From Saccharomonospora sp. CUA-673 (GTDB taxonomy: Bacteria; Actinomycetota; Actinomycetes; Mycobacteriales; Pseudonocardiaceae), in the NCBI RefSeq assembly GCF_001942305.1, contig NZ_MKKE01000010.1:35825-99824 (forward strand): a stretch of DNA of 64,000 nt. Reading direction: 5' to 3'. The notes under the pieces were generated by a model. It was not told where the DNA came from and did no database searches. It saw only the letters and a program-made list of their open reading frames with translations. Position numbers and translations under genes: made by a program. Positions 28,357 to 37,456 of the stretch are shown in pieces; position 1 is the stretch's first letter; each line of letters opens with the position of its first letter.

Positions 28357-28400
28357 CGCTCGTCCTCCCTTGCTGGTGAAACGCTACGCCCGCCCGGTTG

Positions 28401-29351
28401 TCATCCGTGGCCGTGGTCGTGGTTTCCGGTGTGGTCGTCGGTGCTCCGGCCGGGCGCGTCGTCGGCGCCGGTGTGGACGGTGAATGCGGCCGTACGCACG
28501 GTGTTCTCGTGCCGGAAGTCGAGGAACAACCGGTACGCGCCCGCCGAGGGGGCGGTGGCTGCGAAGGTGATGTCGGGTCCGGGTTCGGTCGTCCCGTCGC
28601 CGGGTTCACCCTCCGGGTGGACATGGAGGTAGCCCAGGTCGCCGGCGCGCAGCGCGACGAGGTGGCCGTAAGCCCCGAGGTACGGCTGCAGATCGGTGAC
28701 CGGCTCGCCGTCGCGGTGCACGCTGAGGCTGAGTTCGCCGGTCTCGCCCGGGACGAGGTCGCCGTCGAGTCGCACGGTGTAGTCACCGACGCGGGCCGTT
28801 CGGTCCGGGTCGGGGAGGGGCTGCGGGTCGTGGTTCCCGCGGACGGCCGCGTCCACGCCCAGCGTCATCGGCCCGCTGCCGTTGTGGCCGCTCGGGTGGA
28901 AGTCGGCGAACAGCCGCCAGCTGCCGGGCGTCAGGTCGAGGTCGGCGCGCCAGGTTCCGGAGTCGTCGAGCTGCGGGTGCACGTGCTGGAAGCCGCTGGT
29001 GTCGCGGTTGACCGCGACGAGGTGCAGCTTCTTCTCGTGCGTGGGCTCGAAGTCGGTCACCGGCCGCCCGTCGGGGCCGGTGATGCGGAACTCGACGGTC
29101 CTGGTGCCGGGGTCGAACGTCGTGGTCTCGAGCTGCAGCGTGTAGCCGTGCTCGGAGACCTGCAGCCCGCCGGGATCGCTGTCCTGCCCCTCGGTGTGCG
29201 TGCCGTGCTCGGCGGCTGCGTCCTGGTCCTCTCCGTGATGGGTGCCGGTCTCCTGGGCGACGGGGCCGACGGCGCTGCCCACGCCGAACGCGAGCGCTGC
29301 CGCGGCGGCCACGGCGACGACGTACGTACCGAGCTTCACCGGTGTCTTCAT
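28401..29351 (-). CDS. Secreted His-rich copper-associated protein
   Basis: The 316-residue protein starts at ATG 29351 (ribosome site agaagg). A signal peptide or anchor (residues about 7-28) is followed by His-rich segments (THHGEDQDAAAEHGTHTEG) and two Ig-like repeats, each with an HVHP motif (GFQHVHPQLDD and GYLHVHPEGEP). It ends in DHTGNHDHGHG. This type is regularly encoded beside copA in actinobacteria and may bind copper in the envelope. The two repeats look like an internal duplication. The gene lies directly downstream of two CsoR boxes. Confidence 0.7.
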   Translation of the reverse strand: MKTPVKLGTYVVAVAAAAALAFGVGSAVGPVAQETGTHHGEDQDAAAEHGTHTEGQDSDPGGLQVSEHGYTLQLETTTFDPGTRTVEFRITGPDGRPVTDFEPTHEKKLHLVAVNRDTSGFQHVHPQLDDSGTWRADLDLTPGSWRLFADFHPSGHNGSGPMTLGVDAAVRGNHDPQPLPDPDRTARVGDYTVRLDGDLVPGETGELSLSVHRDGEPVTDLQPYLGAYGHLVALRAGDLGYLHVHPEGEPGDGTTEPGPDITFAATAPSAGAYRLFLDFRHENTVRTAAFTVHTGADDAPGRSTDDHTGNHDHGHG

Positions 29352-29418
29352 GGCGTGCCTTCTGTCGGTGTCGTGAAGTCCCTGGGTGCGAGGGCCGGAT
29401 CTGACCGCCCCGTAAGCC

Positions 29419-29435
29419 ATACCCCTGTAGGGTAC
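29419..29435 (-). promoter_or_regulatory. CsoR box 1
   Basis: ATACCCCTGTAGGGTAC is an inverted repeat of the TACCCC-n-GGGTA type bound by actinobacterial CsoR. It lies about 70 bases upstream of the ATG of the secreted His-rich protein. Confidence 0.7.
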
Positions 29436-29456
29436 GCCGATCGTGTTCGAAAATAC

Positions 29457-29474
29457 TATACCCCCCTAGGGTGT
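29457..29474 (-). promoter_or_regulatory. CsoR box 2
   Basis: TATACCCCCCTAGGGTGT is a second CsoR-type inverted repeat, 38 bases from the first and on the same side of the copper operon. The pair would give tight copper-responsive repression of the His-rich protein and copA. Confidence 0.7.
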
Positions 29475-29553
29475 TGTTGAAGCGAGGTTTCGCCGTTGTT
29501 GACGTTGCGCACCCGCGGTCGCACGGAGTCACCGACACCCTGACGGCACCCGT

Positions 29554-29593
29554 GCCGGGTGGGTCCACATCCCGCGGTGTGGACCCACCCGGC
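29554..29593. terminator. Terminator after the RpiR-type gene
   Basis: A perfect 16-bp stem (29554-29569 with 29578-29593) with an 8-base loop directly follows the stop codon of the minus-strand RpiR gene. Confidence 0.8.
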
Positions 29594-30466
29594 TCAGAGC
29601 CGATGTTCGGCGACGATTCGCGCGGCCAGGTCGGCGGCGGGGCCCGTGACGGTGGGTTGTTGATGGGCGACTGCGGTGTGCAGTGCGTCGAGCACGGCAC
29701 TGTGGACCAACCGGCTCGCGCGTGCCTCGATCTGGTGGCGCGTCTCGGGTGATCCGGCGACGAGGGCGTGATCACACAGCTCGGTCAGCGGTGACCGGTG
29801 GAAGCTGGTGACAGCGATCGTGGCCGCGCTGGCTTCGCGTGCCGCCGAGGCGGCGGTGAGCGTTTCACGGGTCTGGCCGGTGTGGCTGATCGCCAGCAAC
29901 GCGGTGTCCGAACTCAGGAATGCGGCGCTGACGTGTTGGACATGGACGTCCGCGGGGGCCTCGGCGAGCAGGCCGATGGAACGGAGTCGGTAGGCGCAGT
30001 CCTGGGCCAGTGGTGCCGATGTTCCGACACCGACCACCAGAATGTGCCGAGCGCTCGCGAGGATGTCGATGGCCGCGGTGAAGGCGTTCGTGTCGACCGT
30101 CGATGCGGCGGTGTTGAGGGCGTCGGCGCTGGAGCGCAGAACCTCGGCGAGCATGCCGGCCGGAGACTCGGGCGGTGGCGCGGGGCTGTCCTGGACGCTC
30201 GCGGTCTCGGCGGCGAGGCGCAGTTTGAGGTCGCCGAAGCCGCCGAGGTCGAGGTCCTTGCAGAACCGCACGACGCTGGCGAGCGAGGTTCCGCTCTCCA
30301 CGGCCAGGTCGGTCACCGTCAGTTGCACGATCCGGCCCGGGTCGCGCATCACGACATCGGCGATGCGTCTGCCGGTGGGCGACAGGCTCGGGGTCAGACC
30401 GCGGATTCGCTCCCGGATCGAACCGTCGGCGCCTGGGGTCGTGTCGTTCGTCGTCGAGGTGCTCAC
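29594..30466 (-). CDS. MurR/RpiR family transcription regulator with SIS domain
   Basis: The 290-residue regulator (GTG 30466 chosen) has an N-terminal helix-turn-helix (LTVTDLAVESGTSLASVVRF, about residues 50-70). A SIS sugar-phosphate domain follows, starting ILVVGVGTSAPLAQDCAYRL and continuing LAISHTGQTRETLTAA. The alternative ATG at 30502 would overlap the palindrome 30487-30501, which is better explained as its own operator. SIS domains usually sense phosphosugars. It is divergent from the MetE-like and YmdB-like genes and probably controls them and itself. Confidence 0.85.
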   Translation of the reverse strand: MSTSTTNDTTPGADGSIRERIRGLTPSLSPTGRRIADVVMRDPGRIVQLTVTDLAVESGTSLASVVRFCKDLDLGGFGDLKLRLAAETASVQDSPAPPPESPAGMLAEVLRSSADALNTAASTVDTNAFTAAIDILASARHILVVGVGTSAPLAQDCAYRLRSIGLLAEAPADVHVQHVSAAFLSSDTALLAISHTGQTRETLTAASAAREASAATIAVTSFHRSPLTELCDHALVAGSPETRHQIEARASRLVHSAVLDALHTAVAHQQPTVTGPAADLAARIVAEHRL

Positions 30467-30486
30467 GACCTGGACACTAGCGATCG

Positions 30487-30501
30487 TGGAAATATTTTCC
30501 A
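30487..30501. promoter_or_regulatory. Palindrome 1, probable RpiR operator
   Basis: TGGAAATATTTTCCA is a 15-base near-perfect palindrome (one mismatched pair at the centre) just upstream of the chosen RpiR start. AT-rich palindromes with GGAA/TTCC arms are typical of MurR/RpiR sites. Confidence 0.6.
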
Positions 30502-30510
30502 TCAGGCACC

Positions 30511-30538
30511 ATCGGAATGGATGGTTATTCCATCCGAT
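30511..30538. promoter_or_regulatory. Palindrome 2, probable RpiR operator for the divergent genes
   Basis: An imperfect 28-base palindrome with GGAAT (30514-30518) and ATTCC (30527-30531) arms lies 9 bases from palindrome 1 and 53 bases before the MetE-like start. A further half-site TTTCCATCGG lies at 30562-30571. Confidence 0.55.
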
Positions 30539-30590
30539 GTTCACGTTCCGTGCGGATCGAGTTTCCATCGGCTGGCTAGCGTTCCGACCC

Positions 30591-31768
30591 ATGAGGACGA
30601 GCACCAGCAGCGGCATTCTGACCACGCACACGGGCAGCCTGCCTCGGCCGCCGGCTCTGGCCGAGGCGATGGTGGCCAGGGAGAACGGCGAGGCCGATGG
30701 GGCGACGCTGGCTGCACTGCCCGAGATGGCGCGCCGGGCCACCGTCGACGTGCTGCGTCGGCAGAGCGAGACCGGTATCGACGTCGGCAGCGACGGCGAA
30801 CAGGGCAAGATCGGCTACAGCACCTACGTCAAGGAGCGGATGAGCGGTTTCGACGGCGAAGCCGGCGCTCTGGCTCTCGCCGATCTCGAGGACTATCCGG
30901 AACTGACAGGGCAGGCGCTCGCGGGCTTGGTCACGGCGACGCGTCGTGCACCGGGCCGGTGCGCTACACCGGCACCGATGCGCTCGCCGCCGAACTGGCC
31001 GACCTGCGGTCGGCGGTCGACACCGTCGGCGCGGACGGCCCGGCAGAGGTGGTCGTCCCCGCGGCCTCGCCCGGGGTCATCTCGATCTTCCTTGCCAACC
31101 GGCATTACGCGTCCCACGAGGAGTACCTGGGTGCGCTCGCGGAGGCTATGCGGAGCGAGTACGAGGCCATCGTCGACGCGGGTTTCATCCTGCAGGTCGA
31201 CTGCCCGGACCTGGCGATGGGCCGCCACGCCCAGCACGCCGCCGCGTCGATCGAGGAGTTTCGCACTGCCATCGCCGGCCACGTCGAGGCGCTCAACGCA
31301 GCCACCGCGAACATCGACCCCGACCGCATGCGCATGCACCTGTGCTGGGGCAACTATGCGGGACCGCACCACCGCGATGTCGACCTCGCCGACATCGTCG
31401 ACATCGTGCTGGGCGCGCGGCCGCGGGGCGTGCTGCTGGAGGCGGCCAATCCGCGGCACGCTCACGAGTGGGCGGTGTTCGAGGACCATCCGCTGCCCGA
31501 GGACAAGCTCCTCGTCCCCGGGGTGATCGACACCTGCACGAACTATGTCGAGCACCCGCAGCTCGTGGCCGAGCGCCTGGCCCGGTACGCGCGCGTCGTC
31601 GGGGTCGAGCGCGTGCTGGCGGGCACCGACTGCGGATTCGCCACGTTCGCGTCCTTCACGCCCGTCCATCCGCGCGTTGCGTGGGCCAAACTCGGGTCCT
31701 TGGTCGAGGGTGCTCGGCTGGCCACCGAGTCGTTGCGGCGATCCGCGGTCATCGGTGCCCACGCATGA
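30591..31768 (+). CDS. Cobalamin-independent methionine synthase (MetE C-terminal) family protein, one frame break
   Basis: The product is about 392 residues from ATG 30591 (MRTSTSSGILTTHTGSLPRP). One base appears missing near 30955, between TATRRAPGR and GPVRYTGTDALAAEL. Zinc ligands of the MetE catalytic barrel are recognisable as His and Cys in RMHLCWGNYAGPHH and Cys in AGTDCGFATF. Only the C-terminal half of MetE is present, as in the methionine synthase II-like enzymes, so the methyl donor may differ from folate triglutamate. It overlaps the downstream gene by four bases. Confidence 0.78.
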
Positions 31769-32592
31769 CGGGACCCGGTGCGCCCATGACCGTGTTGGCC
31801 GTGGGGGACGTCGTCGGCGCGGACTCGGCCGAGTGGCTGGCCGGGCGTCTGCCGGCATTGCGGGAGGAACTCGGTGCCCATTTCGTGGTGGTGAACGGCG
31901 AGAACTGCGTTGTCACCGGGCCCAACCCGATGGACGGATTCGGGATGACCGTCGAGGTCGTCGACCGGCTGCTCGACGCCGGGGTCGATGTCATCACCGG
32001 TGGAAACCATTCCTGGGACGGCCCGGAGGTCGAGGGGGTGCTGGCCCATCCGAAGGTTGTCCGCCCGTGGAATCTGGAGGAGGCGCGAGGCCGAGGCGTG
32101 TTGACTCTCCAGAACGGAGATCGGGTGCTCACGGTGGTGAACTTGCTCTCTCCGACCGCCGCGCTTCCGGGGATGGCGGCCCCTCAGCCCCGACCGTTGT
32201 GGACCTCGTGGACCGAGCTTGCCGAGACGGAGGAGCTTCCCGGCGCGGTGCTGATTGATCTGCACGGCGAATCGCCGTGGGAGAAGGCGTCCGTCGCCAC
32301 GGCGCTGGACGGGCAGATCAGCGCGCTCGTCGGCACGCACACGCATGATCCGACACTGCGCGGCCACCTGCTTCCCGCGGGGACGGCGTACATCGCCGAA
32401 CTGGGAATGACGGGCCACCTGGGTTTCACCGGCGGCGGGTTCGACCCGATGCACTTCGCGGCGCGCCTTCGCGGGGAGGACCACATGCGACTGCCTGCGT
32501 ACGAACTGGCAGACGGGCCGTTGACGCTGGGTGCCGTGCGGATCGAGATCGCGAGCGACGGTACAGCCACGGCCATCGAGAGGATTGCCTGA
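31765..32592 (+). CDS. YmdB-family metallophosphoesterase
   Basis: The 275-residue calcineurin-type phosphoesterase has metal-binding motifs in order: VGDVVG, VVNGENCV, TGGNHSWDGPEV and LVGTHTHDPTL. YmdB proteins hydrolyse 2',3'-cyclic nucleotides or act in stress signalling. ATG 31765 overlaps the upstream stop, so it is translated together with the MetE-like enzyme. Actual substrate unknown. A role in salvage of a phosphorylated or cyclic intermediate of the same pathway is possible. Confidence 0.78.
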   Translation: MTGPGAPMTVLAVGDVVGADSAEWLAGRLPALREELGAHFVVVNGENCVVTGPNPMDGFGMTVEVVDRLLDAGVDVITGGNHSWDGPEVEGVLAHPKVVRPWNLEEARGRGVLTLQNGDRVLTVVNLLSPTAALPGMAAPQPRPLWTSWTELAETEELPGAVLIDLHGESPWEKASVATALDGQISALVGTHTHDPTLRGHLLPAGTAYIAELGMTGHLGFTGGGFDPMHFAARLRGEDHMRLPAYELADGPLTLGAVRIEIASDGTATAIERIA

Positions 32593-32616
32593 CCACGAAA
32601 CCCCTACGATGGGGGT

Positions 32617-35600
32617 ATGCGCATCGAGGTGCTGGGCGCGGTCCGGCTCGCGGACGGCACCGGCGCGCCGGTTGACGTGCCCGAGCGGAAGGTGCGCGCG
32701 TTGTTGGCGGCGCTCACGCTCAGCCGCGGCGAGACCGTGCCGGCCGACGTTCTGGTCGAACGCATGTGGGGCGCGCAGCTGCCGGCGAATCCGCAGCGGG
32801 TGCTGCAGGCGAAGTTGTCGCAGCTGCGGTCGCTGTTCGACGCCGCCGTCGACGGTGGGCGGGACCTCGTGGCTCGCGAACCGGGCGGCTATCGGCTCAT
32901 CGGCGGTGGATCGGGTGTCACGGCCGACGTCGACGCCGACGAACTGCACCGCCGCGTCGCGCAGGCACAGGACGTCGCCGGCGCCGACGAACGGCTCGCC
33001 GCGCTCGACGGCGTCGACCGGCTGTGGCGCGGCCGGCCCTACGGCGAGTTCGCCGACGAACTCTGGGCCGCCGCCGAGGTAGCCGCGCTCGAGGAGCTGC
33101 ACCTCGAGGCGGTCGAACTGCGCGCATCGGCGCTGCTGGAGGCCGGACGGCCCGGCGACGCCTACGTGGCCGTGCAACCGCTGCTCGCCGCCCACCCGAC
33201 GCGCGAGGGCCTGGTGGCCACGGCCATGCATGCCGCGTACCTCACGCGCCGGCAGCCCGAGTCGTTCAGCTTGTACGAACGTCTGCGCACCCACCTCGCC
33301 GACACCCTCGGTATCGACCCGGACCCGCGCACCCGGGAGCTGTATCAGCAGATTCTTCGGCAGAGCCCGGACCTGAACCGCCGCGGACCGGACCGGCCCC
33401 GAGCGTCACAGGCCGACACCGGCGACAACACCGATCGGGGGGCGTCATCCGACGACCTGCCGCGCGACAACAACCTGCCGCGGCATCGTTCGGTGTTGCT
33501 CGGCAGGGACGAGGAGACCGCGGAGGCGTTGGGGCTGCTCGACGACCGGCGTCTGGTGACGGTGCTCGGGCTGGGCGGCGTCGGCAAGACCCGGTTCGCC
33601 ACCGCTGTCACGTCGCGTGCGTTGCGGGAACGGTCCGATGTGGACTCGGCGTGGTTCGTCGACCTGACCGTGTTGTCGGCCGCCGATCCGGGTTCGGCGA
33701 CGTCCGACGCCATCGTGGCAGCCCTGTCGGCCACGATGGGCTTGGCGCGTGTCCGGGGTGGACGGACGGATCCGATCGAGCGGGTGGCCGCCGCGTTGGA
33801 CGAACGCCGGGCGTTGGTGGTCTTGGACAACTGCGAGCACGTGGTCGACGCGGTGGCGGCGTTCACGGCCGACGTTCTTGCCGGAACCGACCACGTGCGG
33901 GTGCTCGCGACGAGTCGGGAACCCCTCAATCTGCCCGAGGAGCAACGACTTCCGTTGCATCCGCTGGCCGTCGACGACGGGCCGGACGGGTACGGTCCCG
34001 CGGTCGCGCTGTTCCTCGACCGCACGCGCACGGTCGCGCCGCACCTCGAGCTCGGTGAGGCCGATGTGGACGCGGCGACCGAGTTGTGCCGTCGTCTCGA
34101 CGGGCTGCCGTTGGCGATCGAGCTCGCGGCGGGGCGGATGAATCTGTTGTCGGCCGGTGACCTGCTGACGCGCATCACGGACCGGCTGGACCTGTTCGCG
34201 CGTCCGGGCCGCGGCGCCCCGCGCCGCCAGCAGACGTTGCGCGGAATGCTCGACTGGAGCTGGGAGTTGCTCGACGACGCCGAGCGCGCACTGTTGCGCC
34301 GGTTGGCCGTGCACCCGGCGAGCTGGACGCTGGATGCGATCGAGGAGACCTGCGCCGACCCGGCCGGCGAGGACGTGCCGCTGCGCCGTGTCGACGTGCT
34401 GCCCGTGTTGGCCCGGTTGGTGGATCGCAGTCTCGTGGCCACGACGCACACGGCGGGCGCCGAGGGCGCGGCGGTGCGCTACCGGCTGCTCGAAACCGTG
34501 GCGACCTACGCGGACGAGCAGCTCGAGACGTCGGGGGAACGCCGCGATGTCGCTGCTCGGCATGTCGAGTATTTCCGTGCGATGGCCGAGTGCGCCGGTG
34601 AGCATCTTTTCGGACCGCATGCGCGGGATTGGGTGGCGTGGTTGCACCGCGAGCATGCGCATCTGGATCATGCGTTGCGTGAGGCGTTGCGCGCCGAGAA
34701 CGGGGCCGAGGCGGTGCGGTTGGCGTTGGCGTCGTTCTGGTTCCGGTGGATGACGGGGCGCACCGACGACCTCGTGGCCGAGCTGGTTGCCGTGGCGGCG
34801 TGCCCGGGGCCGCGGGATGCGGCGTATGCGCAGGTCGCGGTGTTGGCGGCGACGTCGTTCGACGGGGATGGTGATGTGCCGCGGCATCCCAGTGAGCTGT
34901 TGGAGGCGCACACGTCGTGGCCGTTGGTCATCGACCCTGGTGGTGGCGCCGACGCCGGCGCGCGAGATGCGGTTCCGGTGCGTCCGTCGGCGGAGCGGAC
35001 GCGGCGTTGGTGTGAGCGGGTGTTGGAGGCGTTGGGGCGGTTTGCCGATGATGCGGCGGGCGTTGCGGCGCGGGTGCGGGTGCAGTGGTTCGCGGCGACG
35101 CCGTTGGTGTGTTCGGCCGAGTTCCGTGAGCGGGGTGAGCGGTTGTTCGACGAGGCGGTCGAGTATCTGATCGCCGATGGTGACGTGCGTGCTGCGGCGT
35201 TTGCGGTGACGCAGCGGGATTGGTTTCTGGTGGAGCATTGGGGTGTCCGCCCGCGTGGCCTGCCCGACGGTTACGACGCGGAGGCGATCCTGCGTGCGCA
35301 TGGTGATGATTACGGACTGACGCAGTTGTTGGCCGTGGCGCACTTGGTTGCTGAGTCCGATGGGGATGTTGAGCGTGCGGCGGCGGTGGCGGCCGAGGCG
35401 CACGCGTTGTCGGAGGATCTGGATCTGCCTGGTGAGTCGGCGTACTGGGAGGTTGTGCTGGCGTTGCAGGCGTTGCGCGCCGACGATCTGGATTTGTGCG
35501 CGCGGCGCCTCGACCGTGCCACGACGTTGGCCAGGCAGATCGGTTTCGGCTTCCCGACGGTGTTGGCTCATGGCGGCCATGCGGCGCTCGCGTTGCGGCG

Positions 35601-35727
35601 AGGGGACCGGGCGCGTAGCGAGGCGCTGCTCGAGGAGCTCGGTCTGCCCGACCGGGTGGTGGCGCGTCGTGGCGTTACGAGGGTGCTCGGCGACGACGCG
35701 CTGCCCGCTCCGGATCGGGTGCGCTAG
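32617..35727 (+). CDS. AfsR/SARP-type regulator with BTAD and NB-ARC ATPase domains
   Basis: The 1036-residue regulator has an OmpR-type winged helix (residues about 1-95, with PERKVRALLAALTLSRGETV), a BTAD helical domain (about 100-245) and a nucleotide-binding domain. The last carries Walker A LGLGGVGKTRFA, Walker B ALVVLDNCEHV and GLPLAIELAAGRMN. A long TPR-like C-terminus follows. Such proteins activate secondary metabolite or morphological genes. ATG 32617 lies just after an inverted repeat (ACCCC-n6-GGGGT). The stop TAG shares the CTAG bases with the stop of the convergent HNH gene. Confidence 0.88.
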   Translation: MRIEVLGAVRLADGTGAPVDVPERKVRALLAALTLSRGETVPADVLVERMWGAQLPANPQRVLQAKLSQLRSLFDAAVDGGRDLVAREPGGYRLIGGGSGVTADVDADELHRRVAQAQDVAGADERLAALDGVDRLWRGRPYGEFADELWAAAEVAALEELHLEAVELRASALLEAGRPGDAYVAVQPLLAAHPTREGLVATAMHAAYLTRRQPESFSLYERLRTHLADTLGIDPDPRTRELYQQILRQSPDLNRRGPDRPRASQADTGDNTDRGASSDDLPRDNNLPRHRSVLLGRDEETAEALGLLDDRRLVTVLGLGGVGKTRFATAVTSRALRERSDVDSAWFVDLTVLSAADPGSATSDAIVAALSATMGLARVRGGRTDPIERVAAALDERRALVVLDNCEHVVDAVAAFTADVLAGTDHVRVLATSREPLNLPEEQRLPLHPLAVDDGPDGYGPAVALFLDRTRTVAPHLELGEADVDAATELCRRLDGLPLAIELAAGRMNLLSAGDLLTRITDRLDLFARPGRGAPRRQQTLRGMLDWSWELLDDAERALLRRLAVHPASWTLDAIEETCADPAGEDVPLRRVDVLPVLARLVDRSLVATTHTAGAEGAAVRYRLLETVATYADEQLETSGERRDVAARHVEYFRAMAECAGEHLFGPHARDWVAWLHREHAHLDHALREALRAENGAEAVRLALASFWFRWMTGRTDDLVAELVAVAACPGPRDAAYAQVAVLAATSFDGDGDVPRHPSELLEAHTSWPLVIDPGGGADAGARDAVPVRPSAERTRRWCERVLEALGRFADDAAGVAARVRVQWFAATPLVCSAEFRERGERLFDEAVEYLIADGDVRAAAFAVTQRDWFLVEHWGVRPRGLPDGYDAEAILRAHGDDYGLTQLLAVAHLVAESDGDVERAAAVAAEAHALSEDLDLPGESAYWEVVLALQALRADDLDLCARRLDRATTLARQIGFGFPTVLAHGGHAALALRRGDRARSEALLEELGLPDRVVARRGVTRVLGDDALPAPDRVR

Positions 35728-36921
35728 AAGGGTGGGGCGTCCGGGTCGGATGGTTCCGGTTTCGGGGTGAGGATGGCGTCGCGGGTGTGGGTGTAGGTGC
35801 GCCCGAGGGGTGTGGTGATCGACAGCCGTGCGCGCGCCACGTCGTAGCGGCTAGTCCAGCCGGGTGCGTGTTTCATGCGGTGGTGTCGGCGGCAGCGTGC
35901 GGTGAGGTTGGTCAGTGAGGTGGGGCCGTTGTCTCGGGCCCATTCGCGTTCGTGGTCGGTGTCGCAGTGTCGGGCGGGGCGGTGGCACCAGGGGATGACG
36001 CACTCGCGGTCGCGGACGCGCATTGCTTCGCGGAGTGTGGCGGTGGGTCGGTAGCGGGACCGGCCCAGGTCGACCGGGTCGCCGGTGGCGGGGTCGCAGA
36101 GGACCTTCCGCCAGATCGACTTGGGGTTGGCCGCGATCTCGCGGCCGATCGCTCCGGGGATGGGTCCGTAGCCGTCGAGTTCGGCTCCGGATTCGGAGAT
36201 CGACAGGGCGGTGTCCACCGGCATGTGCACGTAGACCACCGCGGAAGCCTCGGGAGTTGTGGCGCCAGGGTCGTTGCCCAGCAACAGGTCGGCGACCACA
36301 TCGGCGCGCAGTTGGTCGTAGGTGCGCTTGTGCCCATCACGCTTGCGCTGCCGGGCCAGCGAGTCCACCCGGGCGTAGCAAGCGGCGGCGACTTCGGAGC
36401 GCATGGTGGTCACGAGGCGGGACTGGCAGTTCTCCCCGTGCTCAAGCGTGACTTTCCGATCGTTGTTGGCTTTCGCGGCCCGCTCGACCCGCCCGGTGGG
36501 ATCGACCTTGTCGACGAGCCGCCGCACCGCCCGGACAAGGTTGTGCGGCAACCACATGGTCTCGGCGGCCGCAGCAAGCTTGTCGGCCAACAACGAGTCG
36601 ACCTCGCGAGCGTGTTCATCGGAGAGCACGCCGGTCACGTCAACAACCCGGGAGGCGGCGTAGTACTCGACTTTCCCGTCGTCCATCAGCGACAACAGTC
36701 GAGGCATCCGCGACACCAGCGAAACAGCGGTGTGAATCCGTCCGAGAACAAACTCCCGCGAGGCCCGATACTCCGGAACGAGTGACTCGGCAAACCAGGC
36801 CATCTCCCTCTCGTCCGACGGCGCAGCGAGGCCAACAGTCTCATCTCTTCAGCATCAATCCGTGCCCGCCGCAAATGAAGCGACTGCACAGACTGAGCAA
36901 GAACATCACCGCTGGTCACAG
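35724..36921 (-). CDS. HNH endonuclease-like DUF222 (13E12-repeat type) protein, one frame break
   Basis: The product is about 398 residues from GTG 36921. One base appears lost near 36828 (LASLRR to SDEREMAWFAES). An N-terminal DUF222 helical domain is followed by an HNH nuclease signature: CVIPWCHRPARHCDTDHERE with LTNLTARCRRHHRMKH (Cys pairs, Asp-His, His-His). These genes occur in many copies in actinobacterial genomes and may be mobile or selfish. The cellular target is unknown. The stop is shared with the convergent regulator gene. Confidence 0.82.
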
Positions 36922-37456
36922 CTCCATGATACCAAACACCAGTTCGACCAACAACCAACAGTCAACCTGAAACGACCCTGAGGTCGAGCGAAGCAAAGAC
37001 CTCCCACCAAGGCCCGAAACGCAACCACCGACCCAAGCCGAACAAGCCGCGCCCTCGGAGTGTCATCCCGTCGACCTAAACCGAAACCATCGCGCTCCAG
37101 GTAGGGCGCAACCACCAACACAACCGCCGCACAGCACCGAAAACCTTGCGCCCTGCCTGGAGCGTGATAAACGAAACGAGAGGTCGACGGATGACACGGA
37201 GCAGCGGCAACGCCGCCCGCCATCCCGGAGACCTGCCCGCCGGCGAGGCACTGCTCACCCCAAGTGCAGATCGCGCCCCCCCCAGAACGCCAACACAACG
37301 ACGTGAACTGCCAACACGGCAACGCGAAATGCTGACACGACGACGTGGAATGCTGACACGGCGTCCACAGAATGCTGACACGGCGCCGCGAAGTGCCAAC
37401 ACGGCGCCGCGGGGTGCTGACACGGCGCCGCGGGGTGCCAACACCACGGAACCCAC
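36922..37456. other. Gene-free stretch with a repeat array
   Basis: These 535 bases lie between the HNH gene start and the MFS gene stop. ORFs exist in several frames, but all are repeats of low-complexity residues without domains. The right half holds the 21-bp tandem array listed separately. A short C run (37276-37283) precedes it. I see no gene, tRNA or clear promoter in the left part. Confidence 0.6.
37288..37445. repeat. 21-bp tandem repeat array, about 7.5 units
   Basis: Units start at 37288, 37309, 37330, 37351 (22 bases), 37373, 37394, 37415 and a partial at 37436. The conserved part alternates TGCTGACACGG and TGCCAACACGG, followed by a GC-rich part (GCGCCGCGGGG in the rightmost units). 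Units become more alike from left to right. The array ends 11 bases before the MFS stop codon. Confidence 0.85.

Noticed and set aside
30466..30502. ATG 30502 as the start of the RpiR-type gene
   Set aside because: It overlaps the palindrome that is probably the operator, and the added residues are not typical of the family.
32598..32616. CsoR box before the AfsR-type regulator
   Set aside because: ACCCC and GGGGT arms are present but the 6-base spacer differs from the copper boxes at 29419 and 29457.
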